Assembly (NCBI GenBank): GCA_937918905.1
Contig: CAKZSH010000132.1
Coordinates: 1-64,000 of the forward strand
Origin: an uncultured Saprospiraceae bacterium
GTDB lineage: Bacteria; Bacteroidota; Bacteroidia; Chitinophagales; Saprospiraceae
DNA: 64,000 nucleotides
Reading direction: 5' to 3'
Position numbers and translations under genes: made by a program. Of this stretch, positions 9,742 to 17,806 are shown piece by piece (the stretch's first letter is position 1; the number at the start of each line of letters is the position of its first letter). The notes beneath the pieces are model-generated. The model saw only the letters and a program-made list of their open reading frames with translations. It did not search any database and was not told the origin of the DNA.

Positions 9742-10722
9742 TTATCTATACATAACAGACTTAACTGCGGTAATAATTTTTTTAGTATTGGGTAAAAAAG
9801 CCTCTACTAAAGTAGGTGCATAAGGCAAGGAAACATCTGCCGAATTTACTCTAACTATCGGTGCATCCAAGTAATCAAAAGCATATTTTTGAACTTCATA
9901 GGTCACCTCTGATGCAACACTTGCAAATGGCCACGCTTCATCAATGATAACCATTCGATTTGTTTTTTGAACAGAGTCCACTAAAGTTTGGTAATCTAAT
10001 GGACGAATAGTTCGAAGGTCAATTACCTCTGCCGAAATTCCTTCTTTGGCCAATTCATCAGCAGCTTTGTATGCTTCCAAAATCATTTTATTGTAAGTCA
10101 CAAGTGTAACATCAGTCCCTTGACGACGAACAGCAGCTTTCCCTATTGGTACTAGATAATCTCCATCAGGTACTTCTCCTTCATATCTATATTCCATTTC
10201 AGACTCCATCATACAAACGGGATCATTATCTCTAATTGCTGATTTTATTAATCCTTTTGCATCTGCTGGGTCGATACATGAAATAACTTTTAACCCTGGA
10301 GTGTTTGCCATCCAACTTTCAAAAGTTTGGGAGTGTTGTTGTGCCAATTGTCCTGCTGAACCAGTCGGTCCTCTAAACAATATAGGACAATGGAACTCAC
10401 CTGCTGATTGGGATAATGTTTTGGCAGCATTATTTACAATTTGGTCAAATGCTAAAACTGCAAAATTCCAAGTCATAAATTCTACGATAGGTCGAAGGCC
10501 ATTCATTGCAGCCCCTACCCCAATTCCTGCAAAGCCTAATTCAGATATAGGAGTGTCTACTACTCTCTTTGCTCCAAATTCATCTAGCATACCTTTACTG
10601 ACCTTGTAGGCACCATTATATTCTGCAACTTCTTCTCCCATCAAAAAAACATTTTCATCTCTTCTCATTTCTTCACTCATTCCTTCTCGAAGGGCATCTC
10701 TTAAAGCTAATACTCTTGACAT
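9742..10722 (-). CDS. pdhB: Pyruvate dehydrogenase E1 component, beta subunit
   Basis: The 326-residue length and motifs match the E1 beta subunit of 2-oxoacid dehydrogenases, which pairs with E1 alpha to decarboxylate pyruvate with ThDP. Conserved stretches include LREGMSEEMRRDENVFLMGEEVA, VDTPISELGFAGIGVGAAMNG, FRGPTGSAGQLAQQHSQ and the C-terminal transketolase domain with AKEGISAEVIDLRTIRPLD. The alpha subunit is not adjacent, as in many Bacteroidota where pdhA and pdhB are apart. A -7 box (TACTTTTG on the minus strand) lies at 10748-10755. The substrate could be another 2-oxoacid; pyruvate is the best fit. Confidence 0.93.
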   Translation of the reverse strand: MSRVLALRDALREGMSEEMRRDENVFLMGEEVAEYNGAYKVSKGMLDEFGAKRVVDTPISELGFAGIGVGAAMNGLRPIVEFMTWNFAVLAFDQIVNNAAKTLSQSAGEFHCPILFRGPTGSAGQLAQQHSQTFESWMANTPGLKVISCIDPADAKGLIKSAIRDNDPVCMMESEMEYRYEGEVPDGDYLVPIGKAAVRRQGTDVTLVTYNKMILEAYKAADELAKEGISAEVIDLRTIRPLDYQTLVDSVQKTNRMVIIDEAWPFASVASEVTYEVQKYAFDYLDAPIVRVNSADVSLPYAPTLVEAFLPNTKKIITAVKSVMYR

Positions 10723-10747
10723 TGATTTGATTTTTTTTTGTGAAGGA

Positions 10748-10755
10748 CAAAAGTA
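10748..10755 (-). promoter_or_regulatory. -7 box upstream of pdhB (TACTTTTG)
   Basis: Read on the minus strand, this matches TAnnTTTG and is 25 bases before the pdhB ATG. No -33 TTG is obvious. Confidence 0.5.
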
Positions 10756-10968
10756 AAAAAAACATAGGAAATTCTACGTTTTCATTGAAAAAAATAAGTT
10801 GTTTTAATTCTACTTAAAGACTTTAGAGATTCTATATATCACCTTAAATCTTTATAAAATAAATAATAATCGAATTTTGATTCGAAAAATTCAAAGAATT
10901 ATTTTTTTTTTGCATGTTTAAAATTAATATTCGACAATTACATTATTTTTTAAAAACATACATATAAA

Positions 10969-11898
10969 ATGAGTATATCGTCAATTAAAGCTATTGTGGA
11001 CAGTCCATGGTTTAATAATTTTATTATTTGGACTATCCTAGCAGCAGGTATTTTAGTTGGTATTCAAACCTATGGCGAAAAAGTAGCTTACTGGAACGGA
11101 CTACTCCATGGTTTAGATATGATTATCCTTTGGATTTTTACTATCGAGGCTATCATGAAAATAGTGGCTGAGGGAAATAGACCTTTCAATTACTTCAAAG
11201 ACCCTTGGAATATTTTTGATTTTGTGATAGTTGTAGTCTGTTGGGCTGCGTACTTTATGCCCGATATTAATGCAGGATATGTTGCCGTATTTAGGTTAGC
11301 AAGAGTCCTGAGAGTATTAAGATTGGTTAGTGCTTTGCCTAAATTAAAAATTCTAGTTGATGCTATGCTTAAAAGTATTCCTTCCATGGGATACGTAGGA
11401 GTCTTGTTATTTTTGTTGTTTTATATTTATGGTGCGATGGGTGTTTTTCTTTTTGGAGAAAATGATCCTATTCGATTTAGTGATTTGGGAACTTCTATTT
11501 TGACACTTTTCCAAATTACTACGATGGAAGGTTGGTCGGATATTATGTACCTCAATATGTGGGGCTGTGACCATGCTGTATATGGAGTGGATAATTGTGA
11601 TAGCCCTGTGGCGAATCCTATTGGTGGAGTTATTTATTTTGTTTCCTTTGTAATGTTTGGAACAATGATCGTCCTGAATTTATTTATTGGAGTGATTATG
11701 AATAGTATGGAGGAAGTGAATAATGAGCAACAACTGGAAGATCGAATGAAAGAAACTTCTGGTAATAAAGAAACTTTGATACAACAAATTCAAACTTTGA
11801 GTCATCAACTAGATGAGATGAAAAAACAAATGGATTTTGTTTCTTTTCGTTTACAAAAAAATGGTTTTGAGAATAGCTCCAAGATTAATCAAGATTAA
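10969..11898 (+). CDS. Voltage-gated cation channel (single-domain, calcium-type filter)
   Basis: This 309-residue six-helix ion transporter of the NaChBac class is expected to form a homotetramer in the inner membrane. S1-S3 lie at about 15-100 with the conserved DPWNIFDFVIV motif. S4 is FRLARVLRVLRLVSALPKLK, with four regularly spaced arginines. S5, pore and S6 follow. The selectivity filter TMEGWSD (residues 185-191) has Gly after the key Glu and Asp at the last position. It closely resembles repeat I of animal Cav channels (TMEGWTDV) rather than NaChBac TLESWAS. An extended pore loop carries two cysteines (WGCDHAVYGVDNCDS). A C-terminal coiled coil (about 255-300) fits the tetramerisation bundle of this class. 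Confidence 0.93.
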   Translation: MSISSIKAIVDSPWFNNFIIWTILAAGILVGIQTYGEKVAYWNGLLHGLDMIILWIFTIEAIMKIVAEGNRPFNYFKDPWNIFDFVIVVVCWAAYFMPDINAGYVAVFRLARVLRVLRLVSALPKLKILVDAMLKSIPSMGYVGVLLFLLFYIYGAMGVFLFGENDPIRFSDLGTSILTLFQITTMEGWSDIMYLNMWGCDHAVYGVDNCDSPVANPIGGVIYFVSFVMFGTMIVLNLFIGVIMNSMEEVNNEQQLEDRMKETSGNKETLIQQIQTLSHQLDEMKKQMDFVSFRLQKNGFENSSKINQD

Positions 11899-11903
11899 AT
11901 ATG

Positions 11904-11960
11904 AGATTATGGATTCAAGATTTAAAAAATCTTAAATCCATAATCTTAAATCCATAATTC
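11904..11960. terminator. Palindrome between convergent channel and acyl-CoA dehydrogenase genes
   Basis: GATTATGGATTCAAGATTT (11904-11922) pairs with AAATCTTAAATCCATAATC, and the second arm is partly repeated (CTTAAATCCATAAT). It is placed between two convergent stops and is likely a bidirectional terminator. Confidence 0.75.
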
Positions 11961-11962
11961 TA

Positions 11963-13168
11963 TCACTTATTCATTTGCGCTAATTTTCTAGCCTTCATTT
12001 TAGCTTTTAAGTCTTTAAAATAATCAGAATAGATACCTCTGGCAATCATCAGTTTCATAATTTCATTGGTACCTCCATAGATTCTTGAAACTCTAGCATC
12101 AGCATACAATCTTGCAATCGGATATTCCCACATAAATCCATATCCTCCAAATAATTGAAGACATTCATCTAACATTTTACCCTGCATATCTGTAGCTGAA
12201 TATTTTGCCATCGAAGCTAATTCAGGAGTCAATTTTCCTTCCACCAATAACTGTGTACATCGATCCACAAAAGCCGTATGAATTTCTAATTGAGTCACTA
12301 CTTCTGCCATTTTGAATTGAGTATTTTGAAATCCACATATTGGTTGTTTAAATGCAACACGTTCCTGAGTGTACTGTCTAGTCAATTCCATTCCGCCTCT
12401 TACACCGCCTATTGCTTGAAGAGCAATTATCATTCTTTCTCTTGCCAATTCTTGCATCATATAAATGAATCCTTTGCCTTCTTCTCCTACCAAATTTTCC
12501 TTAGGCACTTTTACATTATCAAAAAATAACTCACAGGTATCACTTGTTTTAAGTCCTAATTTTTTAAATGGTTTTCCTTTTGTAAATCCTTCAAGATCAG
12601 CATCAATGATAATTAAACTGATTCCTTTTTCTGTTTGGCAAGCAGTCAAAGTCATATCAGAAGTATACCCAATAGTGATAAAAGTTTTACTTCCATTAAT
12701 CAAATAGTGGTCGCCCATATCCTTTGCAGTCGTTCGGATGGCTTGAACATCACTACCAGTTGAAGGTTCAGTCATTCCAAGAGATCCGATAATTTCACCT
12801 GTTGCCATTTTAGGTAAATACTTTTGTTTGATCTCTTCGCTACCATGTTTTTCAATGTATGGAATCACAATATCAGAGTGCATAGAAATCCCTGGACTAT
12901 CAGGACCTAGTCGCGCCATTTCTTCAATAATCGCAGCACTATAACTAAAATCTAAACCTGCACCTCCATACTTTGGATCAAGGGTCAATCCCAAAAATCC
13001 TAACTCCCCTGCTTTGAGCCATGCTTCACGACTACATGCCGTATCTTCTTCCCATTGTTCTCGATGGGGTTCTACATCATTTTTGATATATTCTCGAAAA
13101 GAATCTAAAAGCATTTGATGTTCTTCAGTTGCATAAACATCTCTTGGTAATTCAATACTTGAGTTCAT
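11963..13168 (-). CDS. Acyl-CoA dehydrogenase
   Basis: I use the ATG at 13168 (MNSSIELPRDVYATEEHQ), giving 401 residues; the track start at 13270 would add a low-complexity leader and overlap the preceding gene. The protein is an FAD-dependent acyl-CoA dehydrogenase for fatty-acid or branched-chain beta-oxidation. Family signatures include LGSLGMTEPSTGSDVQ-type (IIGSLGMTEPSTGSDV), RERMIIALQAIGG and the C-terminal FGGYGFMWEYPIAR and RIYGGTNEIMKLMIAR. The catalytic base is probably the Glu in YGGTNEIM, as in medium- and short-chain enzymes. It follows an alpha/beta hydrolase gene on the same strand by 70 bases, so the two may share a transcript. Substrate length is unknown. Confidence 0.93.
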   Translation of the reverse strand: MNSSIELPRDVYATEEHQMLLDSFREYIKNDVEPHREQWEEDTACSREAWLKAGELGFLGLTLDPKYGGAGLDFSYSAAIIEEMARLGPDSPGISMHSDIVIPYIEKHGSEEIKQKYLPKMATGEIIGSLGMTEPSTGSDVQAIRTTAKDMGDHYLINGSKTFITIGYTSDMTLTACQTEKGISLIIIDADLEGFTKGKPFKKLGLKTSDTCELFFDNVKVPKENLVGEEGKGFIYMMQELARERMIIALQAIGGVRGGMELTRQYTQERVAFKQPICGFQNTQFKMAEVVTQLEIHTAFVDRCTQLLVEGKLTPELASMAKYSATDMQGKMLDECLQLFGGYGFMWEYPIARLYADARVSRIYGGTNEIMKLMIARGIYSDYFKDLKAKMKARKLAQMNK

Positions 13169-13238
13169 TATATTATTATTTATTTTATAAATTTTATTGA
13201 TTTTGTTATCGGAATTCTTTTTAAAATATGTTGAAATA

Positions 13239-14216
13239 TTATTGAACTTCAGATAAGTTTCGTTTTCCAAAACGGAATTTAAAATTTTTATTTAAAAAAC
13301 TTTTAGCATCCGCAGCACTTTGCTTAGGCAGTTCTTCCATTGGTAAGTGTCCTACATTTTCATAAATTACTAATTCTGAACCTTCAATATCTTTTACAAA
13401 TTTATAAGCATCCTCAACTGGAATCCATTCATCCGTTTTTCCCCACATCACTAAGGTTGGTTTTTTTATAGTTTTTATAATTGCAGGATCAATTTCCTCA
13501 GTAGAATTAATTCGATCTACAAAAGCTTGACGATTTCCTTCTCTTAGATATAATTCATAATAACGATTAATGATTTCCTTAGTTACTAAATCATCATTAT
13601 GATAAACTTCTTTCATACTTTTTTCAAAAAGCGATTTTGGAGTAACAGTTAATAAAATTTTACTTAACATCTTATTTTTTGCCAATCGAAAAGCCAATGG
13701 TAATTCCTTATTTCGAGGATAACCTCCTGCATCAATTAGAATTAAACTTTCTACTTGTTCTGGGAAAAGAGTAGCGAATTTCCAAGCTATTCCTCCACCT
13801 AAAGAATTGCCTGCTAAGGCGCATTTTTCAATCCCTATTTTACCTAAAAAAGTATTTAAAAAATTCGCATAAAAATCCAAAGTGTAAATTCTTTCAGGAT
13901 TGGGACCAGTCAAACCGAAAGCGGGCATGTCCAAACTAATTACTTGAAAATCCTTTTCTAAAATCTTTGTCCATGATTCCCAAGTATGTAAAGAAGCACC
14001 TGTTCCATGAATTAAAACTAAAGGTTGTCCCGTTCCATTGGTGCGATAATGAACAGGCATACCTCGAATTTCTATAAATTTGGAATTATCATAAGCCCAC
14101 TTTTCTTTTGAGTCCTCAAAAGTTTTATCAGGTGCATAATTAAAAAAAACATAACCTGCAATGACAAGTAATAGAACTAAAATTCCAATCCATATTTTTT
14201 TAAAAACAGATTTCAT
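13239..14216 (-). CDS. Membrane-anchored alpha/beta hydrolase
   Basis: The 325-residue protein starts with a short basic N-terminus and a hydrophobic helix (IWIGILVLLLVIAGYVFFNYA), which is a membrane anchor or uncleaved signal. The hydrolase domain has the oxyanion-hole motif LIHGTGASLHTW, the nucleophile elbow AGNSLGGG, and later catalytic Asp (GKTDEWIP) and His (VGHLP). This combination fits the epoxide hydrolase/haloperoxidase-like AB-hydrolase group; the substrate is not predictable. It lies in a same-strand run with the DUF1569 gene (11 bases upstream) and the acyl-CoA dehydrogenase, suggesting a lipid-related operon by context. Confidence 0.88.
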   Translation of the reverse strand: MKSVFKKIWIGILVLLLVIAGYVFFNYAPDKTFEDSKEKWAYDNSKFIEIRGMPVHYRTNGTGQPLVLIHGTGASLHTWESWTKILEKDFQVISLDMPAFGLTGPNPERIYTLDFYANFLNTFLGKIGIEKCALAGNSLGGGIAWKFATLFPEQVESLILIDAGGYPRNKELPLAFRLAKNKMLSKILLTVTPKSLFEKSMKEVYHNDDLVTKEIINRYYELYLREGNRQAFVDRINSTEEIDPAIIKTIKKPTLVMWGKTDEWIPVEDAYKFVKDIEGSELVIYENVGHLPMEELPKQSAADAKSFLNKNFKFRFGKRNLSEVQ

Positions 14217-14227
14217 TATTATGAATT

Positions 14228-14713
14228 TTACGATCCTTCTGGATAATTTTCAATCAATCCAAATTGCCACAAGTGATATCGATAATGCATGTAAGAAAAT
14301 AGTTCAAGATCCTTAAACCCTAATTCTCCAAAAAACCGATTATAACATTTAAAGTCAGGATTGGCATCATAATGATTATAGAAACGATGAACTGCTACCT
14401 CAATTTGTTCAATAGCTTCCTCCAAATTTTTATATTTCAAATCAGGCAAATCTGCTTTTGTTTTATCATTTGGGCGGTGCTCTAGAACTGAACCTTTTGC
14501 AATAAATTTTTTAAATCCTAATTGACCTTTTGTTGGCGGGTCTTCTGGTTCACCCGTCCTTTTTACACAATTTTTAAGCGTCCAAGTTAAATGCTCTACC
14601 ATATGTTGTGGAGTCATCAATCCAAATTGTGGTTCTTGATCTGGAGAAAGGTTTTGAAGAAGCGGTATGACTTCGTTTAGAAGGAATTCTTTTTTGCTTT
14701 TTGTCGTGGTCAT
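14228..14713 (-). CDS. DUF1569 (DinB-like fold) protein
   Basis: I choose the ATG at 14713 (MTTTKSKKEFLLNE), giving 161 residues, because the 13 residues before it are Lys/Phe-rich and lack conservation signs. The sequence has the layout of the DUF1569/DinB-like four-helix family: MTPQHMVEHLTWTL in helix 2 carries the typical His, and HYRYHLWQFG near the C-terminus carries another pair of possible metal-binding His. These proteins are cytosolic and may bind a divalent metal; some family members are annotated as thiol-dependent enzymes, but no reaction is known here. It is first gene of a run with the alpha/beta hydrolase and acyl-CoA dehydrogenase. Confidence 0.75.
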   Translation of the reverse strand: MTTTKSKKEFLLNEVIPLLQNLSPDQEPQFGLMTPQHMVEHLTWTLKNCVKRTGEPEDPPTKGQLGFKKFIAKGSVLEHRPNDKTKADLPDLKYKNLEEAIEQIEVAVHRFYNHYDANPDFKCYNRFFGELGFKDLELFSYMHYRYHLWQFGLIENYPEGS

Positions 14714-14823
14714 CTCTTGTTTAATTTTCTTCAAATTAAAAAAAAATTTCAAGGGATAATAAAGAACTGGTTAGATTTTATGGAGAGGAAATCTTTATTA
14801 TAATAGTTTAATAGTGTTTTTAC

Positions 14824-14975
14824 TTTTGCCATGCACGAGTCAAGGTCTGGCTTAAAATGTCAAGCCTTAATTTATGAGTATATCGTTAGAAGCTTTGATT
14901 TGTAAGAAAATCAAGATAAGTCAAAGCCTGACTTTTTAAGTCAGACCTTGACTCGTGTATGGCAAATGCTGAATA
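14824..14975. repeat. Family B palindromic element, copy B2
   Basis: The arms TTGCCATGCACGAGTCAAGG and CCTTGACTCGTGTATGGCAA pair, with internal secondary pairs (CTTTGATTTGT / AAAATCAA, GTCAAGCC / GTCAAAGCC). GACCTTGACTCGTGTA and AATGCTGAATA are shared with copy B1. It lies between the DUF1569 gene and the terminator of the AP2 gene. Confidence 0.85.
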
Positions 14976-15010
14976 AAAAAAAGAGGGAAACCAAATGGTT
15001 TCACCTCTCA
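14976..15010 (-). terminator. Intrinsic terminator of the AP2/H1-like gene
   Basis: On the minus strand GAGGTGAAACC / GGTTTCCCTC forms a stem followed by a run of eight T. It lies 35 bases past the stop of the gene at 15045. Confidence 0.85.
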
Positions 15011-15044
15011 TAGATTTTTATTGTCTCTCTCTCTATTAGAAAAA

Positions 15045-15764
15045 TTATTTCTTTTTACGAGTAGTCTTTTTCTTAGGTGCAGCTTTTTTCTTAGCTGTAA
15101 CTTTCTTTACAGCCTTTTTCTTAGGTGCAGCCTTCTTCTTAGCAGTAGTTTTTTTCTTAGGTGCAGCTTTTGCTTTTCTAGAATCTGCTTTGGCTTTTAC
15201 TTTTTCTTTAGCAGCCTTTTTAGCAGCAGCAAGAGCAGCCTTTGGAATAGAGTTTATCTTACCCTCATCACCATAAAACTCTTTTGATTTCTTATTGTAG
15301 GCATCAGCAGCTTCCTCCGCAGTATCAAACATTCCAATATGAATAGATTTTCCTTTATGAGAAATTACAGCACGGAATCTTGTGCTTTCCTTGTATACGC
15401 CTGTGTAGCCAGCTTTGCTACTAGATTTTCTTTGTCGACTTGCAGTAGATCTTGATCTAAATGATAGATTTTCAATACGGCAATCCAATTTGTTTCCGTT
15501 TTTGGCTCCTACCAAATTATTAGATCGAGTCTTTTTCAAAAACTTCTCAGCTAATAGTTTGTGCAAATAAATTGTTTCTGTTTTGTAGCCGCCTTTTTTC
15601 TGTTTTTTAGTTCTTTGAAAAACTGCACACCCACTTGAGTGTTTTCGAAGACGGTTTACAATATCAATACCTTTTAGGTATTTGTCAGTAGTAAGATATT
15701 TGTAGCCTTTATCATCAACGACTGCTTTTTCGTTAGAATTTCTAAGTTTGATTTTGTGCGCCAC
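15045..15764 (-). CDS. HNH-like plus AP2 DNA-binding protein with histone-H1-like tail
   Basis: The 239-residue protein has three parts. Residues 15-102 look like the HNH domain of homing-type endonucleases (YLHKLLAEKFL ... NGNKLDCRIENLSF), but at the usual VNHIDGNK position it reads VGAKNGNK, so the central His and Asp are Ala87 and Asn89 and cleavage is unlikely. Residues 119-164 form an AP2 DNA-binding domain (GYTGVYKE ... IHIGMFDTAEEAADAYNKK). Residues 175-239 are a Lys/Ala/Pro tail with repeated KKKAAPKKK units, as in histone H1 and bacterial Hc1/AlgP-type proteins. I infer a nucleoid or regulatory protein that arose from a homing endonuclease. It is monocistronic with its own terminator. 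Confidence 0.85.
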   Translation of the reverse strand: MAHKIKLRNSNEKAVVDDKGYKYLTTDKYLKGIDIVNRLRKHSSGCAVFQRTKKQKKGGYKTETIYLHKLLAEKFLKKTRSNNLVGAKNGNKLDCRIENLSFRSRSTASRQRKSSSKAGYTGVYKESTRFRAVISHKGKSIHIGMFDTAEEAADAYNKKSKEFYGDEGKINSIPKAALAAAKKAAKEKVKAKADSRKAKAAPKKKTTAKKKAAPKKKAVKKVTAKKKAAPKKKTTRKKK

Positions 15765-15881
15765 GCTATTATTTTTTAAAGGTTAAAAAAAAGAGTTCTA
15801 ATTTTTTCCAACAATATAAATACAAATAAAAAAAGTAATCAGATTACATTATTTTAAAAACGGTAATCGAACAACTTTTGT

Positions 15882-15889
15882 TACCTTTG
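15882..15889 (+). promoter_or_regulatory. -7 box (TACCTTTG)
   Basis: It matches TAnnTTTG. No gene starts for 400 bases downstream, so it would serve either the putative small RNA or a long ribD leader. No -33 TTG is visible. Confidence 0.5.
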
Positions 15890-15894
15890 CAAAT

Positions 15895-16012
15895 AAATAA
15901 AAATTGAAGATTTGTTTCCTCGAAGAACTCATGTTTTAATATTGTTAGGTATTTGATTCACTTATGGTTTTTTAAGATAATCATTCAAAGTTGAATGATG
16001 TTTTTTGTTATA
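15895..16012 (+). ncRNA. Candidate small RNA, about 115 nt
   Basis: A transcript starting after the -7 box at 15882 would end at the hairpin ATCATTCAA-AG-TTGAATGAT (15979-15998), followed by GTTTTTTG, an intrinsic-terminator shape. The size (about 110 nt) is like Bacteroidota 6S RNAs, but I could not find a convincing long bulged hairpin, so identity is open. Confidence 0.35.
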
Positions 16013-16287
16013 AAAACAATGTGGAGATGAAGAAAATAAATTTTCATTTTTCATTTGAAAAAAAATGTTGATTTATTGTTATAGTAAAGTTATAATTTTT
16101 TTCTGAAAATATTACAAATTTTATAACATTGTTTTTCCTAAAGAAAAAAATATTCATTATCGATTTTGAAACTCAACAACTCTAAAATTATTTTTTGGTC
16201 AATTTTATAACACTATTTTTACACGTACTCAATCCAAAGACAACATCTTATCCTAAATAACTGATAATCAATAATTTAAACATTCCA

Positions 16288-17352
16288 ATGTCAACCATAC
16301 ATAGAAATCAAAAAGAACATGAGAAATATATGAGGCGAGCTTTTCAGTTAGCTCGTTTGTCAATGGGAGCTGCTGCACCCAATCCAATGGTAGGAGCAGT
16401 TTTAAGATTTGAGGATAGAATTATTGGTGAAGGATATTTTAAGTCATATGGAATTGATCATAACCATGCGGAAGTAAATGCAATAAATAGTGTTCAAGAA
16501 AAAGACAAAAAATTAATAGCATCTGCGACACTTTATGTTTCATTGGAGCCTTGCAATTTTTTTGGAAAAACGCCTCCTTGCACCTCTTTAATTTTAAAAA
16601 ATAAAATTCCAAAAGTTGTCATTTCTACTATTGATAAAACGCCTCAAGTTTCTGGAAATGGAATTGAATTGTTGAGAAAAAATGGAGTGGAAGTCATTAC
16701 TGGAATTTTGGAAAATGAAGGAGATGATGTCGTCAAAATTAGAACCAATTATGTGCAGCGTAATTTCCCTTACATTATTTTAAAATTTGCAAAATCTAAG
16801 GATGGTTTTTTGGGACAAAAAAATAAAAGTATTTGGATCACCAATCCATTTACGAAACGCCTTGTGCATAAATGGCGAAATGAAACCCAAGCCATCATGA
16901 TCGGAACGAATACTGCCCAACAAGACAATCCCAAATTAACCAATAGACTTTATTTTGGAAAAAATCCGCTACGAATAGTTTTGGATAGAGAAAATAAATT
17001 GCCAGAAACTTTACATCTTTTTTCTGATGGTTTGCCTACTTGGCATATTACTGAAAATCCATCTCGGACATTTGCAAAAAAAAATGTAGTTTCAAAATTA
17101 ATCTCATTTGATGATTTGCTTTTAAATAAAATATTAGAAGCTTTGCATGAATTTAAAATTGGTTCATTGATGGTCGAAGGAGGTGCTCAATTATTAAATT
17201 CATTTTTAGAAAAAGGATTTTGGAATGAGGCACGGGTTTTGGAAGGTGATAAGTTTCTTTCAGAAGGAATTTTAGCTCCTACCTTTTCATTTCCACCTCA
17301 AGAAATAATTGAAATTGGAAATAATAATTTAAGCATTTATGCCAATCAATAG
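16288..17352 (+). CDS. ribD: Riboflavin biosynthesis deaminase/reductase RibD
   Basis: This bifunctional 354-residue enzyme carries out the second and third steps of riboflavin synthesis: deamination of the diaminopyrimidine and NADPH reduction of the ribosyl side chain. The deaminase domain (about 10-150) has the zinc motif HAEVNA and PCNFFGKTPPC. The reductase domain (about 155-354) has PYIILKFAKSKDG and the LMVEGGAQLLNSFL motif. It is cytosolic. No other rib gene is adjacent, and no FMN riboswitch is seen upstream. The start ATG follows a long AT-rich leader. The C-terminus is slightly short but intact. Confidence 0.95.
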   Translation: MSTIHRNQKEHEKYMRRAFQLARLSMGAAAPNPMVGAVLRFEDRIIGEGYFKSYGIDHNHAEVNAINSVQEKDKKLIASATLYVSLEPCNFFGKTPPCTSLILKNKIPKVVISTIDKTPQVSGNGIELLRKNGVEVITGILENEGDDVVKIRTNYVQRNFPYIILKFAKSKDGFLGQKNKSIWITNPFTKRLVHKWRNETQAIMIGTNTAQQDNPKLTNRLYFGKNPLRIVLDRENKLPETLHLFSDGLPTWHITENPSRTFAKKNVVSKLISFDDLLLNKILEALHEFKIGSLMVEGGAQLLNSFLEKGFWNEARVLEGDKFLSEGILAPTFSFPPQEIIEIGNNNLSIYANQ

Positions 17353-17806
17353 TTCAATTGTAAAAATTTCGATTTTAATTAATTTTTTTCTCTAGGATTA
17401 AAAAATAAAATAATTACGAGGTGAAATTTCCATCTAATCGAGCAGTTGTTTAGTTTGTTGTCTAATTATTTTAAAAAAGTTATCAACATTTTTTTAGAAA
17501 TTCATCACTAGCTATTGATTATCAATGAATTAGGGCTTAAATTGCAGGCAAATAGGGAATTTCTCCTATTCAAATTAATTAGGATATTTTGGTAAAAAAA
17601 TTTAATTTTGCACGATTCCTAATTCCTGCACGATTCAATCCATTAAATTTTTAAACAGTGCTCCTTTGCCTCTTATTCAAAGGACTAATTATTGTAGGAA
17701 GTAACTAACTGAAACTTTCCTCAAGCTCAATTGTATTTAACGTTTTTGGGTTTTGTTAATTAAAAACCAAAACATAAGTATTTAAAATTTAGAAAAGCAA
17801 GAAAAA
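17353..17806. other. 454-base gap before the polysaccharide cluster
   Basis: No ORF or strong hairpin is seen. It holds a TAATTTTG string (17603-17610) that fits TAnnTTTG, though with a poorly spaced -33, and a repeated CACGATTC pair (about 17611 and 17629). It probably carries the promoter and leader of the cluster starting at 17807. Confidence 0.4.

Larger units (their letters stand above)
15765..16287. other. 523-base gap: divergent promoter region and ribD leader
   Basis: It separates the divergent AP2-like gene and ribD. It is very AT-rich. A -7 box (TACCTTTG) and a hairpin with T run mark a possible small RNA in the first half. The second half (16020-16287) shows no ORF, hairpin or FMN-riboswitch-like motif that I can recognise. 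Confidence 0.5.

Noticed and set aside
11963-13270. Longer start for the acyl-CoA dehydrogenase at 13270
   Set aside because: The extra 34 residues are Asn/Lys low complexity and would overlap the hydrolase gene; the ATG at 13168 matches the family N-terminus.
15765-16287. FMN riboswitch upstream of ribD
   Set aside because: The conserved AGGG...GGTGAAAT and purine-rich blocks of the RFN element are not present.
17485-17493. TTATCAACA string considered as a DnaA box or origin
   Set aside because: There is only one imperfect match to TTATCCACA and no cluster, dnaA or AT-rich unwinding module nearby.
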